Assembly (NCBI GenBank): GCA_045617525.1
Contig: JAZLIT010000199.1
Span: forward strand, 1-15,075
From: JAZLIT01 sp045617525
GTDB taxonomy: Bacteria > Bacillota > Bacilli > Bacillales_A > Planococcaceae
DNA length: 15,075 nt
Reading direction: 5' to 3'
Shown here piece after piece: positions 7,433-15,075 of this stretch. Both the position numbers and the translations under genes were made by a program. The stretch's first letter is position 1; every line of letters begins with the position of its first letter. Under the pieces are notes generated by a model. The model searched no databases and was not told the DNA's origin. It saw nothing but the letters and a program-made list of their open reading frames with translations.

Positions 7433-8749
7433 ATGCTGGGTTATATTGGATTATTTGGAAGCTTAGCGTTATTAATTTACTTGACAATGAAGGGTGTTAA
7501 CTTATTAATTTCAGCACCAATAACAGGATTACTCGCAGGTTTAACAAACGGATTAGCCTTTTTCCCACAAACGGCCTTGGACGACCAAGCCAACTTTTTA
7601 ACAAGCTATATGAACGGATTTACAGGATTCGTTGGTTCTTGGTATTTAATGTTCATGGCAGGTGCGATCTTCGGTAAAGTTATGGAAGATACGGGCGCTG
7701 CGGACAGTGTATCAAAATGGATTGTTGATAAAATCGGAGTGAAATATGCTGTATTTGCAGTCGTTATGGCTGCCGCTGTTTTAACATACGGAGGGGTGTC
7801 CGTATTTATTGTAGCGTTCTCAGTTTACCCAATGGCTATTAGTTTATTCAAACAAGCAAATTTCCCGCGCCGCTTTATTCCAGCAGCACTTGGGTTAGGT
7901 TCTGTTACATTTACAATGACTTCAGCAGGTTCACCTGAAATTCAAAACTGGATTCCAATTCCTTACTTGGGCACTACGCCATATGCAGGTTGGGAAGTAA
8001 GCCTTATTGTCGCTATATTAATGGCAACAATCGGCTGTCTATGGTTAAACTGGATGGTTAAACGTGCAGTAGGTAAAGGTGAAGAATTTATTGCTCGTTT
8101 TACTGATCCTGTCATAGATAAAATGAAAGCGTTACCAAATCCACTTTTAAGTGTGATTCCGTTATTAGTTGTTTTAGTAATTTCATTTATCTTCCATGAT
8201 TCTTTAGGTACTTCAGCATTAATTGTTGCATTAACGGCCGGATGTCTTGCCGGTTACGCGGTGAATTTTAAATTCGCAACAGCAGTTGGTGCGACAGTAG
8301 CAGCCGGTGCAATGGGTGCGGTTGTTGCCATTGCCAATACTGCAGCGGTAGTAGGATTTGGTGGTGTCGTAAAAGCAACACCTTCATTCCTTGCCACTGT
8401 AGATGTTATCACAAGTATTCCAGGTAGTCCTTTAGTCGGTGGTGCCGTTGCGATTGCAGTAATCGCAGGCTTAACAGGTTCTGCTTCTGGTGGGCAAACC
8501 ATTGCCATGCCATTACTAGCACCTCATTACATTGATATGGGTGTAGATACAGAAGCGCTTCACCGTACAATTGCCATTGCCTCAGGTTCACTTGATTCAT
8601 TACCTCATGGCGGCTATGTAGTAACAACGATCAGTTCTGTTTGCGGAGAAAAACATAAAGATGCCTACTTACCATTTGGGGCCTTGACCGTAATAATACC
8701 AATCATCGGAACTGTCCTTGCCATTGCACTATTCTCTCTAGGAATGTAA
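7433..8749 (+). CDS. GntP family organic-acid:H+ symporter
   Basis: Polytopic inner-membrane permease of 438 residues, hydrophobic along most of its length (about 10-12 passes). It shows features of the GntP/gluconate-type carriers: a glycine-rich N-terminal half with TYGGVSVFIVAFSVYP (122-137), a conserved TSAGSPEIQNWIPIPYLG stretch (about 163-180), and a C-terminal GLTGSASGGQTIAMPLLAP with SGSLDSLPHGG. Family members import gluconate and other hydroxyacids or short-chain acids by proton symport. Its place between an MmsA-like dehydrogenase and an alcohol dehydrogenase suggests it brings in the operon's substrate, probably a hydroxycarboxylate. The start is ATG at 7433 with AAGGGGATGG upstream. 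Family call is strong, substrate is inferred. Confidence 0.88.
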   Translation: MLGYIGLFGSLALLIYLTMKGVNLLISAPITGLLAGLTNGLAFFPQTALDDQANFLTSYMNGFTGFVGSWYLMFMAGAIFGKVMEDTGAADSVSKWIVDKIGVKYAVFAVVMAAAVLTYGGVSVFIVAFSVYPMAISLFKQANFPRRFIPAALGLGSVTFTMTSAGSPEIQNWIPIPYLGTTPYAGWEVSLIVAILMATIGCLWLNWMVKRAVGKGEEFIARFTDPVIDKMKALPNPLLSVIPLLVVLVISFIFHDSLGTSALIVALTAGCLAGYAVNFKFATAVGATVAAGAMGAVVAIANTAAVVGFGGVVKATPSFLATVDVITSIPGSPLVGGAVAIAVIAGLTGSASGGQTIAMPLLAPHYIDMGVDTEALHRTIAIASGSLDSLPHGGYVVTTISSVCGEKHKDAYLPFGALTVIIPIIGTVLAIALFSLGM

Positions 8750-8767
8750 GAAAGGGACGTGAACATT

Positions 8768-9955
8768 ATGATTCAAACAAAATCAGTTTATACATTTCAC
8801 TCACTACCTACGATGAAATACGGGGTTGGTGCACTTGAAGAAGTTGGTCATCTCGCACAGGGATTCGGGTCAACAGTACTTGTCGTAAGTGATCCTGTCA
8901 TAAAAAGTTTAGGTATTTTAGATAATTGCTTACACCATCTCCATGCACAGGGTTTACAAACACATGTGTATATAGGCGTTGTATCTGAACCTGTAGATAC
9001 GTACGTTGATGAAGGCTTAAAGCTACTACAGGATATGCGGTGTGATGTCATCGTTTCAATTGGCGGAGGTAGCTGTATCGATACAGCAAAAGCCATTGCC
9101 GTTGTTGCAACAAATGGGGGATATGTTGGCGACTACATGAAGATGCAAAAAATTGCATCTATACGCCCTGTACCACATATAGCAATTCCAACAACTGCAG
9201 GAACTGGCTCTGAAGCAACGGATGCAACAGTCATCACTGATATCAAAAATGATATTAAGATGATGATTAAACAACCTGCCTTTATGCCCAATGCAGCCAT
9301 TGTAGATCCATTACTATGCTTAACTTCACCAAAATCGATTACTGCAGCAACAGGTATTGATGCATTAAGCCATGCGATTGAAGGTTACTTATCCCGTTTA
9401 GCACATCCATACTCTGATTTATTAGCATTATCCGCAATGGAACTAATCATCAATAATTTACTGCCATCATATGAAGATGGCACAAATTTAACCGCGCGTG
9501 AAGCCATGGCTCTAGGTTCGATGCAAGCAGGTGCTGCATTCTCTAATGCATCTGTTGCACTGGTGCACGGGATGTCACGTCCTATAGGTGCATTATTCCA
9601 TGTACCACATGGTATTTCAAATGCCATGCTATTACCAGCTGTCTTAGAATACTCAAAAGATGCTTGTATTCCACGTCTTGCAAAAATCGGTGTTTTCTTT
9701 GTTGGGCAAACAACTACATCGTATACTGAAGAACAGTTAGCTGATTTAGCGATTAACTCCGTAAAGGATCTTTGTAAACAAATGAATATCGGTAACTTGC
9801 GCCAATACGGGATTGACGAAGATGCCTTCTTCCAAGCAATCGATAAAATGGCGACGGATGCGATTGCAAGTGGGAGCCCAGCAAACAATCCGAAAGTACC
9901 AAGTTTGGATGATTTAAAGGCATTGTATAAAATTGTTTATGATTATAAATTTTAA
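8768..9955 (+). CDS. Iron-type (group III) alcohol dehydrogenase
   Basis: Metal-dependent NAD(P) alcohol dehydrogenase of 395 residues, a family that includes FucO, 1,3-propanediol dehydrogenase and 4-hydroxybutyrate dehydrogenase. The nucleotide-binding GGGSCIDTAKA is at 99-109 and the signature PTTAGTGSEAT at 141-151. The metal ligands are all visible: Asp198 and His202 in GIDALSHAIE, His267 in LVHGMSRP, and His281 in FHVPHGISNAMLLP. The preceding gene stops nine bases upstream of a GTG (8759), but AAAGGGA (8751-8757) is too close to that GTG and well spaced (10 bases) from the in-frame ATG at 8768, so ATG is chosen. It is the last gene of the operon. It probably oxidises an alcohol or hydroxyacid entering the pathway; the substrate cannot be told from sequence. 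Confidence 0.9.
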   Translation: MIQTKSVYTFHSLPTMKYGVGALEEVGHLAQGFGSTVLVVSDPVIKSLGILDNCLHHLHAQGLQTHVYIGVVSEPVDTYVDEGLKLLQDMRCDVIVSIGGGSCIDTAKAIAVVATNGGYVGDYMKMQKIASIRPVPHIAIPTTAGTGSEATDATVITDIKNDIKMMIKQPAFMPNAAIVDPLLCLTSPKSITAATGIDALSHAIEGYLSRLAHPYSDLLALSAMELIINNLLPSYEDGTNLTAREAMALGSMQAGAAFSNASVALVHGMSRPIGALFHVPHGISNAMLLPAVLEYSKDACIPRLAKIGVFFVGQTTTSYTEEQLADLAINSVKDLCKQMNIGNLRQYGIDEDAFFQAIDKMATDAIASGSPANNPKVPSLDDLKALYKIVYDYKF

Positions 9956-9978
9956 GTCGCAAGAGCTATCCTAATAAT

Positions 9979-9994
9979 AAAAAGTGCCTTTCGG
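9979..9994 (+). other. Possible orphan left arm of a terminator
   Basis: AAAAAGTGCCTTTCGG, 24 bases after the operon's last stop codon, has the look of the 5' arm of an intrinsic terminator. No matching CCGAAAGG-type right arm occurs anywhere in the following sequence of the window. It might have been split by insertion of the mobile element that starts downstream. Confidence 0.25.
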
Positions 9995-10036
9995 AATAAA
10001 CATTATCTAGGGTAAAAATTTTATAATCAAACTATT

Positions 10037-10075
10037 AAAAAGGTATTACATTTTAATGATGTAGTACCTTTTTTA
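10037..10075 (+). terminator. Intrinsic terminator between the catabolic operon and the mobile element
   Basis: Arms at 10037-10051 and 10059-10073 pair along 15 bases with a single U-G wobble, a 7-base loop and a tail of T. It ends the catabolic operon (stop at 9955), or else insulates the recombination genes of the element from upstream transcription. Confidence 0.85.
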
Positions 10076-10116
10076 TTATAGCTACACAAAAATATATATG
10101 GTATTATATGTAATTA

Positions 10117-10122
10117 TATAAT
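10117..10122 (+). promoter_or_regulatory. Possible -10 box for the recombination operon
   Basis: A perfect TATAAT lies 27 bases before the gmtY start codon and just after the terminator. The upstream AT tract has no convincing -35 at 16-18 bases, so this is a tentative assignment. GGGAGG (10137-10142) is the gmtY ribosome binding site. Confidence 0.35.
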
Positions 10123-10148
10123 CTTTTTATTGGTTTGGGAGGTAATAT

Positions 10149-11636
10149 ATGGGTTATGTTCAGGTGTCTTCTAAAACATATAGGGATAATATAAGGAGAA
10201 GCATAGACTTGCCTACCCTTTTAGTTGAGCAAAATGGAGAGGTACTACTTTTTGAACAATTACACAAATATCAAATAAAGAATCGTAATAAAAGCAGCAG
10301 TTGGCATAAGAAGTTAATACAAGCTGTTGGATTATTGCTTGATTATATGGAAGCTAACCAAGAATATTATTCATCTCCAAAAGAATTCTTTGATACATTT
10401 ACGGAGTGTATTTATTCAGGAACAATAAATGAAGAAGGCTTAGACCCTTCAGGACTTTATTGGTTGCCTAAAAGAGTTGAAACAGCGAATATGCTTTTAT
10501 ATGCTTTAAATGGCTTTTCGGATTGGTTACATAAAGAATATGGAACTGTTCAATTAAATCCTTGGAGAGAAGCTACAAGATATGAAGAACGACTTAACTG
10601 GATGGCACAAATAAATAAAAGCCAAAACTCATTTTTAGGACATTTAAACGATATTCATGAAATTTCAGAAACTGCAAAATTAGCTCGTAATGTTGTCAAA
10701 AGAAGAAAACCATATACAGCAAAAAATTCTACAAAAGACTTCCCTGAAAATAAAATACATGAACTTTTAGGGGACGGTTTTAAGAATACTAGAAAGAACA
10801 TTGAATTAGACATTGTAGACCGTTATAACTGGCGAGATATTGCCATTACTATACTGATGCATGGTGGTGGACTAAGGCATAGTGAAGTATTTCATTTATG
10901 GGTACAGGATGTCTTCCCTGACCCCGAAGACCCGAATCATGCAGTGGTACGAATCTATCATCCAAGCGAAGGAAAAGCACCACGAGATTTCAAAAACCCT
11001 ACTACTGGTAAATATATAACAGATAGAGAAAGCTATCTGCTGCTTAAATACGGTTTACTTCCACGTAATAAATATTCAGCACAGGACAAACGATTTGCAG
11101 GGTGGAAGGAACCTAGACTTGATAACGGTGAAGATAAATACATGCATGTTTTTTGGTTCTCGAAAGAATGGGGATACTACTTTATGTATGCGTGGAAAAT
11201 GTATTTAGCAAAAAGGTTAAGAAATGGCATAAAGGATACTCATCCATTTGCTTTTGTCTCACATTCCCCTAAAACACGAGGAGAAATGATGCCACTTAGG
11301 ACTCAGCGTGAATCGCACGAAAAAGCGGTAGAAAAGATTGGTTTGACCGTTAGAAAGGAAGATGGCACAACTCCACATGGACATAGACACGCATATGGTC
11401 AAAGACTTAGCAAAGCAGAAGTATCTAGCCACGTCATACAAATTTCTATGCACCATAAATCTGAAAAGTCTCAGGGTGTTTATACAGCACCAACAGTTTC
11501 AGATGTTACAACTGCACTAAATAATGCCACTGTATCTTTAGAAAATGGATATGTACTTCCTATGCAGAATGAGATTGATGCGTGGATGAATGAAGAAACT
11601 AAACAACAGAACAGATACAGATATAGGAGGAAATAA
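10149..11636 (+). CDS. gmtY: GMT-type tyrosine recombinase (GmtY-like)
   Basis: Site-specific recombinase of 495 residues. The N-terminal half (about 1-200) has the mixed helical, SAM-like character of a core-binding domain. The C-terminal catalytic domain shows the tyrosine-recombinase set: Arg243 in GGGLRHSE, His410-x-x-Arg413 in PHGHRHAYG, His436 (or 435) in SMHHKS, and the nucleophile Tyr445 in GVYTAP. A GGGAGG site lies six bases before ATG. Its stop codon is immediately followed by the next ATG (TAAATG), and the next gene's AGGAGG is inside this gene, so the two are translationally coupled. Size, order and partners fit GmtY of the Gamma-Mobile-Trio, a mobile module described in Gammaproteobacteria. 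The recombinase call is certain. The GMT assignment rests on the trio as a whole and on remembered family features. Confidence 0.85.
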   Translation: MGYVQVSSKTYRDNIRRSIDLPTLLVEQNGEVLLFEQLHKYQIKNRNKSSSWHKKLIQAVGLLLDYMEANQEYYSSPKEFFDTFTECIYSGTINEEGLDPSGLYWLPKRVETANMLLYALNGFSDWLHKEYGTVQLNPWREATRYEERLNWMAQINKSQNSFLGHLNDIHEISETAKLARNVVKRRKPYTAKNSTKDFPENKIHELLGDGFKNTRKNIELDIVDRYNWRDIAITILMHGGGLRHSEVFHLWVQDVFPDPEDPNHAVVRIYHPSEGKAPRDFKNPTTGKYITDRESYLLLKYGLLPRNKYSAQDKRFAGWKEPRLDNGEDKYMHVFWFSKEWGYYFMYAWKMYLAKRLRNGIKDTHPFAFVSHSPKTRGEMMPLRTQRESHEKAVEKIGLTVRKEDGTTPHGHRHAYGQRLSKAEVSSHVIQISMHHKSEKSQGVYTAPTVSDVTTALNNATVSLENGYVLPMQNEIDAWMNEETKQQNRYRYRRK

Positions 11637-14044
11637 ATGAACAAAAAAAATTATGATAATGATTTTAAGTATGAAATGATTGAAGAACTTTGTAACGGTA
11701 AAACATCAAGGGAAATTGAGCGAGAATATGGTGTTAAAAATCAAACTGTTATGAAATGGCTCCGTTATTTCATTCAAAACGGAACTTTTGGTAATGATGC
11801 GTTATCATCAAAAGAAAATATAAAGCTAGGACAGTTAAAGGAAAAAAGATTGTTGAATTTGTTGACTGGATTATTGAGGAGAAATTTTCGGTTGAAGATG
11901 ATTACGGAAAAAAGCTTACTCCGCCAGAAATTGAAAACCCTCTTACAAAATACTTACCAGACTATGTGAAATCATCACAACGTAATGAATCAGATAAGAA
12001 TGTCTTGCCTTATAGATATATTAAAGACCTTCGTAATATACTCTGCCCTCCAAATGCGACCTGCTTTAAAGACTTGAAATTTGCACAAAGTGCTGATGAT
12101 GCAAATAGAAAAGGTGGTGAATGGTTCGTTGTTGATGAGTCTGTTATTGATAAAAATGACCCAGACTGTGTGTACAGATTCAGAAAAACATCCACGTATG
12201 AACAGAACAAAAAGGGACTTTCTGAGAATATATATGAGATGTGGTTTCCGGGACCTGCTGTAGTGCTTTTGATAAAGCTCCTTATGCCTTTGAGAACTTA
12301 TCAGGTGCGTATGCTCGATAGTGGAGAGATGGATACATATAAGTATGTGCAGTATAAGCGAGATGAAGCTGGAGAATGGATTAAGAATGATTCACAATTA
12401 AGTCAGGGTACAGAAAGAAATCCTTTTGAAAGAGGCGTTCTTCGTAAATTTAAAGACAATACAACGCAGCTTGAAATGACAGGTTTTTTTATTAACACGA
12501 ATAAAACAGCAGACATCAATAAAGAAGAAGCCGATAAAGGTTATGACATTCCTTGGCAGTACGAAGAAGTACAATACTGGCTTGCAAAACTTAGGGATTG
12601 GCAGATGAAGTACAATCCTATTTCTCAACCTGCAAAATGGACAGAACTGGAAACAAAACACTTAGGAGCCATAAAAGATGAGAAGATTCTTAAAAAAATG
12701 GGAGAAATCACATTTCTTTTCAGAAATCCTATTTCAATAGAACAGAAACACTTGCCAATATCCACCAGAGGTTTGGACACTTTATGGTATAAGACCCTTC
12801 AACAGCTTGAAGTTCAGCTTAAAGAAAATGCATCATCCGTAGAAGAACGTACATTAAAATTTGTTCGTCCACACCGTGGCGATATTACTTATTATCCCCT
12901 TCATTCACTCAGGGTATCACTTATAACTGCTTATGCTCTTGAAGGTGGTGTTCCAATGCCTATTCTTTCAAAGGCTATAGCAGGGCATGCAAGACTTATT
13001 ATGACGCTTTATTATACAAAAGCAGGTATTTCATATGTTACAGATACAATGAATCAGGCGGAAAACAACATTCTTGAAAACGAGAAAAAATCTTATAATA
13101 GATTTATTAGAGATGCAAAGTATGAGCAGTTAGAAAATAGTGTAGCTGCTAATGACCCTATCGCTTATCAAGCAGTAATCAACGCTCAACAATCCGGTGC
13201 AAGTATTGTTATAAGTGATAAAGGGATTTGTCCTAAAGGCTGTTTTGGATGCGATTCTGGTGGTACATATGTGAATGATGATACGGATAAAATCACTTAT
13301 GGTGCTGTTCCGGGGCATCCAGAACAGAATTGTGTCAGATGTAGATGGTTTGTAACTAGTCCAGCTTTTCTTCCGGGCTTAGTACATCATTTTAATATCA
13401 TAGGCTACAATATGGGTGAAACAGGAAAACGAGTGATGAAATATCAGCATGATATAGAGCTTTTAGAAAACGAAAAATATGAATGTGAACTTAACGGAAT
13501 AATATTCACAAAACAACATGAATTACTTAAATATGAGCAATTTTGTACACAGGAGATACAGAAGAACGATAAACTAGCAAACGATTATAATGCTACTCTT
13601 CGTCTTATTGATAAATGCATGAAGTTAATCAAAGAAACATCGTCTGATGATGGACTTCAGCTTGTTTCACTAGGTTCTATATCGGATGTTGGGATTTCTA
13701 TCAATAACACCGAACATGAACTTGAACAGCTTCAAATCATCTGTAATGGAGCAGAATTGTTTCCAGAAACAGATGCAAGCAAAGCAGTCCTTCAAAGGTC
13801 TCAAACCATAGATTTAACATTAAAAAATAACAATAAAATGCCAGTTATGTTCTCATTAACAGAAGAAGAACAACTCATTGCAGGAAATCAATTCATGAGG
13901 CTTTTGATTAAACGTGCTGGAAGTTTGAAAGATGCTATTCCTTATGCAATCGGACGTAAGAAACTTGAAGAAATCGGATTTAAGAATGAGTTTGTTGATG
14001 AACTTAAATCTGTGACTTTAAACAATAACTTATTACCAATATAG
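11637..14044 (+). CDS. gmtZ: GMT-type second recombinase (GmtZ/VPA1269-like) read across a -1 frameshift
   Basis: Two overlapping frames make one protein of about 800 residues. The first (11637-11969) starts at ATG with AGGAGG and encodes a helix-turn-helix: SREIEREYGVKNQTVMKWL, residues 24-42. The second frame is open from about 11798 and gives coherent sequence well before its first GTG (11966): KKIVEFVDWIIEEKFSVEDD, then YGKKLTPPEIENPL. That GTG has no ribosome binding site. A -1 shift at the A6G run (11842-11848) joins them, after which the reading is LKEKKIVEFVDW. Counting from GTG 11966, Arg110 (MPLRTYQVR), His313-x-x-Arg316 (HSLR), His341 (AGHAR) and Tyr349/350 form a second tyrosine-recombinase set. 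Cysteines at 422, 426, 429 (CPKGCFGC) and 456, 459 (CVRC) look metal-binding. The shift may be programmed, slippage, or a mutation. Confidence 0.75.
11842..11848 (+). other. A6G run at the gmtZ frame change
   Basis: AAAAAAG is where the helix-turn-helix frame must move by -1 to enter the main gmtZ frame. The AAA codon at 11844-11846 can re-pair with AAA at 11843-11845. It is not phased as a textbook A AAA AAG tandem slip site in the upstream frame, so single-tRNA or transcriptional slippage, or a plain one-base expansion mutation, are all possible. Confidence 0.5.
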
Positions 14045-14092
14045 ATAGTTCTACTATTGATTCAGAATAATTTATGTATTGGAGGATATAGG

Positions 14093-14737
14093 ATGGAAAT
14101 GCATCCAGATGAATTGTTCTCGAAGCTTTATGAGAACGCTTCTACAAGGAAAAGAAAAACATTAGAACTCATAAATAACGCCTGTAAAACACAGGCTGAG
14201 TCCGACATAAAAGATTTTTCCATTGGCGCTATAGCCAGATTAATAGCAGATGATGGCGGTCCAAGTGAACAAGCACTGAGAAACAAAAATGCCGAGGATT
14301 ACAGAGCTTTGATAAGCCAATGGGCTGAAAACTATAAAACTAACACTAAAAAGCCTAAAAAAGAAAAGAGAACAACCGTAAACAATGATATTTTAGCAAG
14401 TATTTCCGACCCAACAACAAAGGCACTAGTTGGTATGCTGATGGCAGAGAATAAAAAGCTCAAAAGAGAAAACTCTCTTCTAAAGGAGCAAACAACTTTT
14501 ACCATTGATATGCGTCCTGTAAACGATATAAACCCAAAAAAGGACGGCAGTATAATTGAACCATCATATAAACTGACAGATACCGAAATAGATGCACTTA
14601 GAAATGCTATATCAAGCGAATTTTTAAACCATCAGGGATGGACTACTGATAATTATGGCAGAGTAAAAGAAAACGGTATTCAGATATATAAGCTCGGGTA
14701 TTTAACTGCCATAAAAAAAATTCTTAATGAAATATAG
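14093..14737 (+). CDS. gmtX: GmtX-like third protein of the Gamma-Mobile-Trio
   Basis: A 214-residue protein. GGAGG (14081-14085) lies seven bases before ATG 14093; a longer in-frame extension back to a TTG at 14057 has no such site. The N-terminal part (6-80) contains KRKTLELINNAC, DFSIGAIARL and a GGPSEQALRNKNAEDYRALI stretch (55-74) that resembles a small helical DNA-binding domain. A basic linker (KKPKKEKR, 86-93) follows, then a leucine-rich coiled coil (114-134, MLMAENKKLKRENSLLKEQ). The C-terminal GWTTDNYGRVKENG and YLTAIKKIL region matches what I remember of GmtX proteins. The role is unknown; it is probably an accessory factor for GmtY and GmtZ. It follows gmtZ by 48 bases in the same direction and ends at a strong terminator, so the trio is probably one operon. 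Confidence 0.75.
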   Translation: MEMHPDELFSKLYENASTRKRKTLELINNACKTQAESDIKDFSIGAIARLIADDGGPSEQALRNKNAEDYRALISQWAENYKTNTKKPKKEKRTTVNNDILASISDPTTKALVGMLMAENKKLKRENSLLKEQTTFTIDMRPVNDINPKKDGSIIEPSYKLTDTEIDALRNAISSEFLNHQGWTTDNYGRVKENGIQIYKLGYLTAIKKILNEI

Positions 14738-14785
14738 AAAACACATCCATTATCTCTAAAAAGATTGATTTAATGGATGTGTTTT
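14738..14785 (+). terminator. Terminator of the gmtYZX operon
   Basis: A perfect 15-bp stem (14738-14752 with 14771-14785, AAAACACATCCATTA and its complement) has an 18-base loop and ends in TTTT. It starts directly after the gmtX stop codon. Confidence 0.85.
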
Positions 14786-14835
14786 AATATACGAGGTCTC
14801 AACAATATTTCAGAAATTTTATACTTTAAGCGAAG

Positions 14836-14867
14836 AATGTTCCCAAACACCGCTTTGGGAATGTTTT
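14836..14867 (+). terminator. Second terminator hairpin, occupied by the group II intron
   Basis: AATGTTCCCAAA (14836-14847) pairs with TTTGGGAATGTT (14854-14865), two pairs being G-U wobbles, with a 6-base loop and TTTT immediately before the intron boundary. It lies 50 bases beyond the gmtX terminator with no gene between them. A stem plus T-run just upstream of the intron is the standard target of group IIC introns. Confidence 0.75.
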
Positions 14868-15075
14868 GTGCGCTTGGCAGCGCTTTTCTCTAAAGGGTGA
14901 AAGTCCCGAACATGCTGTTGTGGCAGAAATGTACAGTTGACTGGTAGTGCGGGTATCGTGAGATTCCGTGCGGAGGACCAGAAGGCAAAACCCGGAACAG
15001 GTGGCATTAAACCGTGTTGGCTGGTAGGATGGGATAACCTTGCAAAACAAAGGAAAGTCCAATACCACTCTGTAT
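14868..15075 (+). mobile_element. 5' end of a group IIC (bacterial class C) intron, truncated by the window edge
   Basis: The intron begins with GUGCG at 14868, and GCGCT/AGCGC (14870-14874 and 14879-14883) closes the first small hairpin. The next stretch contains GGGTGAAAGTCCCGAAC (14894-14910), then a GGCAGAAATGTACAGTTGAC stretch (14922-14941), GCAAAAC and CAAAACAAAGGAAAGTCC. These match in order the domain I landmarks of class C introns such as the Oceanobacillus iheyensis one. A reverse transcriptase/maturase frame would be expected downstream, beyond the window. No protein-coding gene is supported in this stretch; minus-strand open frames here only reflect the structured RNA. Confidence 0.85.

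Noticed and set aside
9385..9888. 167-codon open frame on the minus strand inside the alcohol dehydrogenase gene
   Set aside because: Antisense shadow of a gene whose motifs are all intact on the plus strand; no independent signal.
11966..14044. Treating the 692-codon frame as a stand-alone gene starting at GTG 11966
   Set aside because: There is no ribosome binding site, and convincing protein sequence in the same frame extends upstream to the A6G run, so the gene is longer and shifted.
10076..14835. Terminal repeats or attachment sites bounding the gmt module
   Set aside because: By eye, the stretches left of gmtY and right of gmtX share no direct or inverted repeat beyond AT-rich chance matches; the right end may be outside the window.
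14819..15068. Minus-strand open frames of 62 and 80 codons
   Set aside because: They overlap the group II intron ribozyme and terminator, have Cys/Arg-rich atypical composition and no credible ribosome binding site.
1..15075. tRNA, rRNA or CRISPR arrays
   Set aside because: No cloverleaf-like sequence with a T-loop motif, no rRNA segments and no regularly spaced repeats were seen.

Overview
The window looks like a chromosome segment of a low-GC Gram-positive bacterium (Bacillota, order Bacillales, probably Bacillaceae or Planococcaceae). The evidence is AT-rich DNA, strong AGGAGG-type ribosome binding sites, sigma-A-like promoters, a CcpA-type cre-like box and U-tailed terminators. The genus assignment is inference.

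Bases 1-2500 hold the 3' part of a SulP-family anion permease with a STAS domain, an intrinsic terminator, and a convergent gene for an unrecognised polytopic membrane protein. Bases 2500-4000 are a decaying zone. It contains an unrecognised minus-strand gene remnant (2645-2890), a near-perfect terminator hairpin, and a PepF/M2-M3-like oligopeptidase pseudogene (2934-3951) that carries several frameshifts and has lost its metal-binding core.

Bases 4092-9955 form a regulated catabolic locus. A TetR repressor gene is divergent from a four-gene operon: a 3-hydroxyisobutyrate dehydrogenase-like beta-hydroxyacid dehydrogenase, an MmsA-like semialdehyde dehydrogenase, a GntP-type organic-acid permease, and an iron-type alcohol dehydrogenase. 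The divergent region has a sigma-A promoter, a 33-bp near-palindrome over its start point (likely TetR operator), and a cre-like box just ahead of the first gene. The genes suggest uptake of a hydroxyacid, oxidation to a semialdehyde, and conversion to an acid or acyl-CoA. The real substrate is unknown.

Bases 10149-14737 are the most notable part: three co-oriented genes that match the Gamma-Mobile-Trio (GMT) recombination module, gmtY, gmtZ and gmtX, which was described from Gammaproteobacteria. Here it sits in a Gram-positive background. GmtY has a complete tyrosine-recombinase residue set. GmtZ has a second such set plus a Cys cluster, and its N-terminal helix-turn-helix part lies in a different frame, joined by a -1 shift at an A6G run. 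GmtX has a basic N-terminal half and a coiled coil. The trio ends at a strong terminator. About 50 bases further on is a second terminator hairpin, and immediately after its T-run begins the 5' end of a group IIC intron, which runs off the window. Any cargo of the element would lie beyond the right edge.
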